In this document: in pieces, positions 1 to 5,901 of the stretch | Layout of the letters: each line of letters starts with the position of its first letter | Numbering within the stretch: position 1 is the first letter of the stretch | Assembly: GCA_030698575.1 (NCBI GenBank) | Contig: JAUYMQ010000175.1 | Location: 1-11,939, forward strand | Length of the DNA: 11,939 bases | Origin: Deltaproteobacteria bacterium | GTDB taxonomy: Bacteria; JAUYMQ01 | Reading direction: 5' to 3' | Translations under genes and position numbers: made by a program | The notes under the pieces: generated by a model | Seen by the model: only the letters and a program-made list of their open reading frames with translations | What the model was told of the DNA's origin: nothing | Databases searched by the model: none

Positions 1-114
1 TCCGGAGTCGCGTTCTGGGGGAGCGTCGATCGGGCGCTTGCGCTTACGTGGCTCGGAGTTGGCATTCTCTTTGCGATGGTGGCCATTTCCGGCAAAGGGG
101 TTCACCGCGAGTAG
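1..114 (+). CDS. C-terminal end of an integral membrane protein (partial)
   Basis: The first reading frame is open from base 1 and stops at TAG 112-114, giving the last 37 residues of a protein that begins outside the window. The segment from about residue 10 to 30 (ALALTWLGVGILFAMVAI) is hydrophobic and reads as a final transmembrane helix. A short charged cytoplasmic-type tail (SGKGVHRE) follows. Codon choice is GC-rich like the rest of the window. A last helix with a short basic tail is usual for secondary transporters (MFS, APC or DMT type), but nothing here decides the family. The stop is well separated from the next gene (176 bases). Confidence is limited because only a fragment is visible and no motif can be tested. 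Confidence 0.5.
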   Translation, partial: SGVAFWGSVDRALALTWLGVGILFAMVAISGKGVHRE

Positions 115-201
115 CATACCAGCGAACGCGGGGGCTCCTCAGTGTTGGGTCAGGATCCGGTTTTCGGTATTTGCACGCTGCCCAACATGTCGATCAAGCT
201 G

Positions 202-219
202 GCGCGGCTCACGCCGCGC
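202..219 (+). other. GC-rich hairpin, possible weak terminator
   Basis: The arms gcgcggc (202-208) and gccgcgc (213-219) are perfectly complementary around a TCAC loop and are followed by agttta. The hairpin lies 87 bases after the membrane-protein stop and 71 bases before the start of the small cysteine protein. It could be a weak intrinsic terminator for the upstream gene or a leader structure. The T-tract is short, so termination is uncertain. Confidence 0.3.
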
Positions 220-277
220 AGTTTATCGCCGATACGCTAGAACGAATCGAACGGCGTGTCTCGCCCGACGCCGCAGT

Positions 278-283
278 AGGAGG
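278..283 (+). promoter_or_regulatory. Consensus ribosome binding site AGGAGG
   Basis: AGGAGG at 278-283 sits 7 bases before ATG 291. This full match to the anti-Shine-Dalgarno sequence decides the start of the 53-residue protein, although the same frame stays open upstream. Confidence 0.8.
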
Positions 284-290
284 AAATGAG

Positions 291-452
291 ATGACGCTAT
301 GCCCGATCGCACTGGTAGTCGGCTGCAAGAAATGTCCGGCATTCACGGCCTGCCCTCTGAAAAACGTCATCGGTGATTACAAGAAGCCGGACGGCAGGCA
401 AACCACGCGGCGCTCGAAAAAGCCCAAGACCACCGCAAAGCGAAGCAAGTAG
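291..452 (+). CDS. Small tetra-cysteine protein of unknown function (53 aa)
   Basis: A 53-residue protein starts at ATG 291 behind a consensus AGGAGG and stops at TAG 450-452. The N-terminal half holds four cysteines, C4, C12, C15 and C21, arranged C-x7-C-x2-C-x5-C (CPIALVVGCKKCPAFTACPLK), followed by NVIGDYKK. The C-terminal half is a Lys/Arg/Thr-rich, probably disordered basic tail. Four closely spaced cysteines in a tiny soluble protein suggest a metal site (zinc or Fe-S); this is inference. I recall similar short hypothetical proteins with CPIA...GCKKCP...CPLK...IGDYKK in proteobacterial genomes, but know of no assigned function. The frame is open upstream to about base 48, so a longer form is formally possible. 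The ribosome binding site argues against it. Neighbours give no functional clue. Confidence 0.72.
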   Translation: MTLCPIALVVGCKKCPAFTACPLKNVIGDYKKPDGRQTTRRSKKPKTTAKRSK

Positions 453-698
453 CCGAAGACGGGCCGTAAAGAGCGTTCGAGGATTGCGTTCTAACTCTAG
501 CCGCTGCGGCGAAGGAGTCTCGCAACCGAGTCCTCCGCTATTTCCAGTCGATGTGACCTGCATGCGAGATCATCGGAAGACGCCTCGCACCGCCCCGTGC
601 CGACCGTCCGCTGAGCCGCCGAGCAGCAGTCGGTTGTCTTGGCGCGGGGAGGCGGGCTATGGTGTCCCCGATCCGATTGCCCGGACCGAGACGCTTTC
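453..698. other. Intergenic region with no gene seen
   Basis: These 246 bases lie between the small cysteine protein and the cyclase gene. I find no convincing coding frame, RNA gene or strong promoter. An in-frame TTG at 639 would add 20 residues (MARGGGLWCP...) to the cyclase, but these do not look like family sequence and I do not use that start. Confidence 0.5.
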
Positions 699-2717
699 AT
701 GGCCGAAGAACCCCAGTCCCGCAGACTCACCACGATCGTCGCGCTAGACGTTGCTGGCTACTCCGCGCGTACGGAAGCCGATGAGGACAGGACCACGGCC
801 GAAGTGGCGGCGCTACGGAGCGTGATCGAAGGCATCGCCGGGCCGCGTGGCGGGCGGGTGTTCAACACCGCGGGCGACGGCTTCATGCTGGAGTTCGGTT
901 CGAGCCTGGCCGCCGTCGAAGTCGCGTTCGCGCTCGCGGAACGATGCGAGCCCAAGGTGCGCGTCGGCGTGCATCTGGGTGATGTGGTGGTGCAGCCGAA
1001 CGGCGATCTTCTGGGTCACGGCGTCAATGTTGCGGCACGCCTGATGGCCCGGAGTGATCCGGGTTCGGCGTTGGTGTCGGCTGACGTGCGCCGCACGATC
1101 CGGGGACCGTTGGCCGAGCGTCTCGTCTCGCGGGGGAACCTGCAGCTCGACAAGATGACGGAGACGATGGAGGCCTTCGCGCTCGCTGCCGTCGGGTCGA
1201 CCGTCGTCGCGGCGCCGTCCAGGAGCCGCGAGCCCCTTCTCGCTGTGCTTCCCTTCGACAACCTCTCGGATGATCGGGAGATGCAGTTCTTCTCCGACGG
1301 GGTGTCGGAGGAGATCATCCAGCGTCTGTCCCGCGGCGCCAGGATGAAGGTCATCGGGCGCACGTCGAGTTTTCAGTTTCGTGGTGCGGACAAGTCGGCG
1401 CGCAAGGTTGCAGACGAGCTCAAGTGCACGCACATCCTGGATGGCTCCATCCGCCGTGCCGGCGGGCAGGTGCGTATCTCTGCGCATCTGGCGGAGGCGG
1501 CCTCGCAGACGACCCTGTGGTCGGACCGCTACGACCGAAGCCTCGAAGACGTGTTTGCCGTGCAGGATGAGATCTCCGAGCACATCGCGGTTGCTCTCCA
1601 TCAGACCTTCACGAGCTTCTCGACGAAGGCGATCGATCCGTCGGTCTATGACCTGTATCTGCACGCCAGTCCCAGATCCTACGCGCCAGACGAGCTGCGG
1701 GCCAACGTCGGCCTGCTGGAAGTCGCCACGCAGCGCGCCCCGCAGTTCACGGAGGCCTGGGGCCGGCTGGCATTCTTGCGGTCGTGGCTGCGCTTCTATC
1801 AGCCCTTCGCCGAGCGCGCCGCGAGCGCGCACCTTGTGACGCGCGAGGCGGAGCGGGCCCTGGCGCTCGATCCGCAGAACGTCGACGCATTGCTGGCGCA
1901 GCTCTTTCTGATCCCCCCGTTCGGACGGTTCGGGGTTGACGTCGCGATCGTCGAGCGTATCCGGGCACTGCCCGGTGTGGTCGACGGGCAAATGTTCGTC
2001 GGATGGTACGCGCGAAACATGGGGTGGGTCCGCGAGAGTCTGGAAGAAACGGAGCGCGCCTATCGGTTGGACGCGCTGAATCCGGTGTGGGCGAATATGG
2101 TCGGACTCGCGAGGATGGCCGCCGGACGCGTTGCGGAAGCCGTGCCTCTTTTCGAAAACCTCATGGCCCGTGTTCCCGACATGAGCTACCCCGTTGCGAA
2201 CCTGCTGCGGGCGAAGGCGTTCCTCGAGGACTGGGAGGCGGTCGACCGGTTGCTCGACCCTTCGGCAAAACTTCCGTTGCGCGAGTTCCAGGATGGTGTG
2301 GCGTTCATTCAGGCCAAGCGCAACCCCACGCCGGAGAACATCGGCGGCATCCAGAGCGCGCTCGAAGCACATTTCAGGAAGACGGGCTCCGTCGACGTGT
2401 CGCGTCTCGTGTATGCAGCGCACCTGGGCCTCGTCGACGAAGCGTACCGGACGGCCGAGATTGCGCGTCTCGGTCCGCAGGGAACCGCCGACGACATCAT
2501 GGGTCCGGACGGCTACCGCACGGCGCTCCTGTTCCATGCCGGGATGCCCGAGTTGCGCAACGATCCTCGCTTCGTGCCCTTGTGCGCGCGGCTGGGTCTT
2601 GTCGAATTCTGGTTGACGACGGGCAAGTGGCCCGATTGCGTCGATGCAGTCCCCTATGACTTCAAGGCCGAATGCGAGAAGGCGCGCCACATCCCGATAG
2701 AGGAATTCGGGTTCTGA
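699..2717 (+). CDS. Class III adenylate/guanylate cyclase with TolB-like and TPR domains
   Basis: This 672-residue protein starts at ATG 699 (MAEEPQSRRLTTIVALDVAGYS). Residues about 10-160 form a class III nucleotidyl cyclase domain. Metal-binding aspartates are D17 (ALDVAGYS) and D60 (NTAGDGF). D103 lies in D-x2-G-x2-VN, and the transition-state pair is N110/R114 (GVNVAARL). Residue N56 replaces the adenine-selecting Lys of classical cyclases. Residues about 180-305 are a TolB/FlgO-like segment (LLAVLPFDNLSDDREMQFFS, ILDGSIRR). The rest, about 325-600, is helical TPR-type sequence, ending with the family-typical DPRF..L..RLGL...W..TGKWPD near the C-terminus. No transmembrane helix is visible, so it is probably cytoplasmic. 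The expected reaction is ATP to cAMP plus pyrophosphate, with the TolB and TPR parts acting as sensor or scaffold (inference). The ribosome binding site is weak. Confidence 0.88.
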   Translation: MAEEPQSRRLTTIVALDVAGYSARTEADEDRTTAEVAALRSVIEGIAGPRGGRVFNTAGDGFMLEFGSSLAAVEVAFALAERCEPKVRVGVHLGDVVVQPNGDLLGHGVNVAARLMARSDPGSALVSADVRRTIRGPLAERLVSRGNLQLDKMTETMEAFALAAVGSTVVAAPSRSREPLLAVLPFDNLSDDREMQFFSDGVSEEIIQRLSRGARMKVIGRTSSFQFRGADKSARKVADELKCTHILDGSIRRAGGQVRISAHLAEAASQTTLWSDRYDRSLEDVFAVQDEISEHIAVALHQTFTSFSTKAIDPSVYDLYLHASPRSYAPDELRANVGLLEVATQRAPQFTEAWGRLAFLRSWLRFYQPFAERAASAHLVTREAERALALDPQNVDALLAQLFLIPPFGRFGVDVAIVERIRALPGVVDGQMFVGWYARNMGWVRESLEETERAYRLDALNPVWANMVGLARMAAGRVAEAVPLFENLMARVPDMSYPVANLLRAKAFLEDWEAVDRLLDPSAKLPLREFQDGVAFIQAKRNPTPENIGGIQSALEAHFRKTGSVDVSRLVYAAHLGLVDEAYRTAEIARLGPQGTADDIMGPDGYRTALLFHAGMPELRNDPRFVPLCARLGLVEFWLTTGKWPDCVDAVPYDFKAECEKARHIPIEEFGF

Positions 2718-2761
2718 GCTGACGAGGGGCGCCTGCCAGCAGCTTTCTCTCGGCCGACCGC

Positions 2762-2779
2762 GACCACGTCGACGTGGTC
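2762..2779. promoter_or_regulatory. Perfect 18-bp palindrome, candidate operator
   Basis: The sequence gaccacgtcgacgtggtc is identical to its reverse complement over all 18 bases. It lies 44 bases after the cyclase stop and 30 bases before ATG 2810 of the HD-domain gene. The position suits an operator for a dimeric regulator of the HD/MAPEG genes. In RNA it could fold as a short hairpin, but only TCTTT follows, so it is a poor terminator. Confidence 0.4.
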
Positions 2780-2809
2780 TTTGCCATATACATCACTGGA
2801 AATGGAATT

Positions 2810-3637
2810 ATGAACCCGCACCTTCCCTCAGGTTCGGACGACCCGAAAATAGTTGGCACCAATGCATGGGCTGCCAACGGCGGGACGCCACTGAGTTTCT
2901 GGCAGAAACTGGAACAACTAATGGGAGCCAATCGCGCCTATCTGGAGGAGCTCCCGGGGGAGCTGCGCTGGGTGTTGTCGTCCCGGGGGCTGGCCCCACC
3001 CGCCAGGGTGCCCGCCCTTGGCATGTTGGCATTGCCCAAAACCGCTGCGGTGGAATCGGCTATCGCGGTGCTGGAGCAGTATGCGGAGGGTGAAACAGAA
3101 ATCGCGAACCACAGCTATCGTACTTTCCACTTCGCAGACTTGCTGCACCGGCAATCCGTCCCGCACGGGGCCATGGACCGGGAGGTGCTCGCCGTCGTGA
3201 CCCTGCTCCATGACGTGGGGATGTATCCAAAAGCCGTCGCCGATATTGCCGGGAACGATTTCACGGTGCGCGGGGCCAATCTTGCGCGACAGGTCGGACA
3301 GGAGGTCGGGTGGCCACAGCACCGCATTGATCTGGCAGCGCAGGCCATCACGATCAACGCCAACGGCCGGGTTTCGCGCCACTGGGGAGCCGAGGCTTAT
3401 TTTGGACGGCTTGCGCCGCTGGTGGATGCGATCGGCCAGTGCTGGAAGATTCATTCCGACGACGCAAAGGCCGTGTTCGCAGACCGTCCTGCGGGTGAGC
3501 TTGGAACGGCGATCGTCCGCGCCGTTACGGATGAGGCCACCCGTCACCCCAACAGCCGATTCGCGCTTTTCAAACCGTTGTTCCCCTTCCTGGTGATGAA
3601 TTGCAAATACAGGTGGCACAAGCATCTAAACGGATAG
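2810..3637 (+). CDS. HD-domain metal-dependent hydrolase, cyanamide hydratase-like
   Basis: This 275-residue soluble protein is counted from ATG 2810, which has a weak TGGAAA (2797-2802) upstream. An in-frame GTG at 2774 would add 12 residues but lies inside a palindrome without a ribosome binding site. The HD signature is H101 in NHSYRTFHF, then H134-D135 in TLLHDVGMYP, with D206 (PLVDAIG) a plausible fourth ligand. The NHSYRT...LLHD(V/L)G pattern resembles the HD subfamily that includes fungal cyanamide hydratase (Ddi2), rather than nucleotide-signalling HD proteins. That subfamily placement is inference from motif spacing. The substrate is unknown. The N-terminal 75 residues look helical and lineage-specific. 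A MAPEG gene follows after 82 bases on the same strand, possibly in one operon. No signal peptide is seen, so the protein should act in the cytoplasm. Confidence 0.8.
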   Translation: MNPHLPSGSDDPKIVGTNAWAANGGTPLSFWQKLEQLMGANRAYLEELPGELRWVLSSRGLAPPARVPALGMLALPKTAAVESAIAVLEQYAEGETEIANHSYRTFHFADLLHRQSVPHGAMDREVLAVVTLLHDVGMYPKAVADIAGNDFTVRGANLARQVGQEVGWPQHRIDLAAQAITINANGRVSRHWGAEAYFGRLAPLVDAIGQCWKIHSDDAKAVFADRPAGELGTAIVRAVTDEATRHPNSRFALFKPLFPFLVMNCKYRWHKHLNG

Positions 3638-3719
3638 CACTTTCCCGCCGCTTCGCATCGCCATGGCCGCGGCCTGACCCTTCATTTCCTGGAGTCGACA
3701 ACGGGAGAATTCTGAAGAA

Positions 3720-4148
3720 ATGAATGACTACTCGCTCGTCTACCCCATGTTCGCGATGGTCCTGCTCTCATTCGTGATCCTGGCGACACTCTTTCGTACT
3801 CGTCTTCGCCTCATCCGCAACGGTGAAGTAAATGCCAGGTACTTCAAGATTTACCAGGATGGGGCAGAACCCGAGGCCGCGGCGAAACTGGCCCGGCATT
3901 TCGTGAATCTCTTCGAAGCCCCAACGCTGTTTTATATCGCATGCCTCTCGGCATTGATTGTGGGGCAGTCGACGCTGCTCATGAATGTTCTTGCCTGGCT
4001 ATACGTTGGATTCCGATGCGCGCACGCCTACATACACACCGGAAGCAACAAGCTGAATCACCGTGTCATTGCCTACTTCTCCGGTTGGACGATCCTCCTT
4101 CTGATGTGGATCAGCATAGTCATCGGTGTCGCCGCTTCAAGGTCTTGA
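3720..4148 (+). CDS. MAPEG-family membrane protein
   Basis: This 142-residue protein has four predicted transmembrane segments at about 5-25, 64-82, 85-105 and 117-138, the layout of bacterial MAPEG proteins (membrane-associated proteins in eicosanoid and glutathione metabolism). Family features include ARYFKIYQ after helix 1, ARHFVNLFEAPTLFY leading into helix 2, and WLYVGFRCAHAYIHTGSNKLNHR across the helix 3 to 4 turn. Some relatives are trimeric glutathione transferases or peroxidases; many bacterial members have no known substrate. GGGAGA at 3703-3708 is the likely ribosome binding site. It lies 82 bases downstream of the HD-hydrolase gene, so the two may share a transcript and a detoxification role, which is only an inference. 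Base usage here is somewhat less GC-rich by eye than in the flanking cyclase and DUF1254 genes. Confidence 0.87.
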   Translation: MNDYSLVYPMFAMVLLSFVILATLFRTRLRLIRNGEVNARYFKIYQDGAEPEAAAKLARHFVNLFEAPTLFYIACLSALIVGQSTLLMNVLAWLYVGFRCAHAYIHTGSNKLNHRVIAYFSGWTILLLMWISIVIGVAASRS

Positions 4149-4406
4149 GCCAGGCGATCTCTCAATCCCTCGAGGTCAGCCCCGCGCAGGCCGATCCGTT
4201 GGGCGGAAGCGAGAGAGTATGCACGTTGCATTGGCGGTCGTGCTCGTCATTGTCCTCTCCGCCGGCAGGCGGGGGCCATCGAGGCGCCGGCAAAAGGCTG
4301 ATCGATCCGCGGGGTGGCGCGCCTTCGCAAATCGGTTTATCTCACCTGAGTTGGACTGCACATCTCTTGCCAGGCCGTACAACACACACCATGGGGGAAC
4401 AGACGA
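4149..4406. other. Intergenic region with no firm gene
   Basis: These 258 bases separate the MAPEG gene from the DUF1254 gene. ATG 4219 opens a frame with a signal-peptide-like start (MHVALAVVLVIVLSAG) behind GGAAGCGAGAG, but it soon becomes Arg-rich, non-protein-like sequence. It may be a decayed remnant or chance. I see no clear promoter with good spacing or terminator. Confidence 0.4.
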
Positions 4407-5828
4407 ATGCTCAAGAAGCCGATGAGGCTGGCTTCACTCACCTTGCTTGTTTTCACAATGCTGAGAGCCGTGCCGTGCCTGGCGGAGGAGAAGCTTTCTG
4501 CCGCCGAGACCAGCCAGATCGCGGAGGAAGCGTTCGTCTACGGCTTCCCGATGGTCATGAACTACGCGGTGTTCTACGAGTACTTCGTGGACAAGGCCGG
4601 GGCGGAGTACAAGGCCCCCCCGAATCAGCTCTACAACACGGCGCGCGTCTACACCCCCAAGGACACGGCTGTCGTCACGCCCAACAGCGACACGCCATAC
4701 TCGTTCGTCGCCATGGATCTTCGGGCCGAGCCGTTCGTATTCTGCAATCCGGAAATCGAGAAGTCGCGCTACTTCTCGGTGCAGCTCGTCGACATGTACA
4801 CGTACAACTACGGGTACATCGGGAGCCGCGCCACCGGGAACGTGGCCGGATGCCACATGGTCGCGGGGCCGTCCTGGAAGGGCGAGAAGCCCGCAGGCAT
4901 CGGCCAGGTATTCCGGAGCGAAACTGATTTCTCGTTGGCCATCATCCGCACGCAGCTCTTCAATCCGGCCGACATCGATAACGTGAAGAAGATCCAGGCC
5001 GGTTACCGGGCGCTGACGCTCTCGAAATTTCAGGACAAGCCGTCGCCGGCCGCCGCCCCGGAGGTCGCGTGGCCGAAGATCGACAAGAAGCTGGCCGACG
5101 CCGATCCGTTCGCGTACCTGAACTTCGTGCTGACGCTTTGCCCTCCCACGGGGCCCGCGGCCGTGGAGGTGCCGATGCGCAACCGCTTCGCGAAGATCGG
5201 CGTCGAGGCAGGCAAGCCGTTCTCGCTCGACAACTTCACGCCGGAGCAGAAGGCGGCGCTCGAGACGGGAATGAAGAGCGGAGTCGAGAAGATCAAGCAA
5301 ACCGTCGGGAAGCTCGGCAAGGATGTGAACGGCTGGCGTATCGCGATGAACGGTTTCGGAGACCGGGAGGCGTACGGAGGGGACTTTGCGCTCCGCGCCG
5401 CGGCCGCCATGGCGGGAATCTACGGCAACGACGCGGTCGAGGCGCTGTATCCGTTGCTCAGCACTGACGCCGATGGCCAGAAAGCTGATACGAGCATCAA
5501 TCGCTACACGCTCACGTTCCCGGCCGGTCAGCTCCCCCCCGTCAACGCGTTCTGGTCTGTGACCATGTACGATGGCAAGACACAGCTTCTCATCGAGAAC
5601 CCTATCAACCGCTACCTGATCAACTCGCCGATGTTGCCGAATCTGAAGAAGAACGCGGATGGTTCGCTGACCCTCCACATCCAGAAGGAATCACCGGCCA
5701 AGAATCTGGAGGCCAACTGGCTGCCGGCGCCGGATGGTCCGATCTATCTCGTCATGCGGCTCTACTGGCCGCAAGAGTCGGCGCTGAAGGGAATCTGGAC
5801 GCCGCCGGCCATTCAGCGGGTCAAGTAA
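4407..5828 (+). CDS. Secreted DUF1254/DUF1214 domain protein
   Basis: This 473-residue protein starts at ATG 4407, 9 bases after GGGGGA (4393-4398). Residues 1-26 form a signal peptide: basic MLKKPMR, a hydrophobic core, and likely cleavage after CLA before EEKLSAAE. Residues about 35-180 match DUF1254, with EEAFVYGFPMVMNY, QLYNTARVYTPKDTAVVTPN and SDTPYSFVAMDL. Residues about 345-460 match DUF1214, with YGNDAVEALYP, FPAGQLPPVNAFWSVTMYDG, INRYLINS and GPIYLVMRLYWP. This two-domain order is normal for the family, and the length fits. The protein is probably periplasmic. No catalytic function is established to my knowledge; members are widespread in environmental Gram-negatives. The gene ends 73 bases from the convergent plsB, with no obvious strong terminator in the gap. 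It appears to be a single-gene unit. Confidence 0.9.
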   Translation: MLKKPMRLASLTLLVFTMLRAVPCLAEEKLSAAETSQIAEEAFVYGFPMVMNYAVFYEYFVDKAGAEYKAPPNQLYNTARVYTPKDTAVVTPNSDTPYSFVAMDLRAEPFVFCNPEIEKSRYFSVQLVDMYTYNYGYIGSRATGNVAGCHMVAGPSWKGEKPAGIGQVFRSETDFSLAIIRTQLFNPADIDNVKKIQAGYRALTLSKFQDKPSPAAAPEVAWPKIDKKLADADPFAYLNFVLTLCPPTGPAAVEVPMRNRFAKIGVEAGKPFSLDNFTPEQKAALETGMKSGVEKIKQTVGKLGKDVNGWRIAMNGFGDREAYGGDFALRAAAAMAGIYGNDAVEALYPLLSTDADGQKADTSINRYTLTFPAGQLPPVNAFWSVTMYDGKTQLLIENPINRYLINSPMLPNLKKNADGSLTLHIQKESPAKNLEANWLPAPDGPIYLVMRLYWPQESALKGIWTPPAIQRVK

Positions 5829-5901
5829 GTCAGCAGACGCAATCGATATGAACGGTGGGCGACTGAACGCGGGTGTGAGCTGACTCGTTCCGCGGAGCGG
5901 C

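Noticed and set aside
813-2690. Long open frame on the - strand opposite the cyclase
   Set aside because: It is an antiphase shadow of a clearly recognised family gene; its Arg/Pro/His-rich translation has no family features.
3665-3674. ggccgcggcc palindrome between the HD and MAPEG genes
   Set aside because: It is a short GC-only palindrome, expected by chance in GC-rich DNA, with no T-tract.
4219-4425. Possible small secreted protein starting MHVALAVVLVIVLSAG
   Set aside because: Only the first 16 residues look plausible. The rest is Arg-rich and overlaps the next gene's start, so I treat it as chance or remnant.
4434-5678. 414-codon open frame on the - strand opposite the DUF1254 gene
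   Set aside because: The + strand carries intact domains and a signal peptide. The antisense translation is low-complexity Arg/Leu/Val-rich sequence typical of GC-rich shadow frames.
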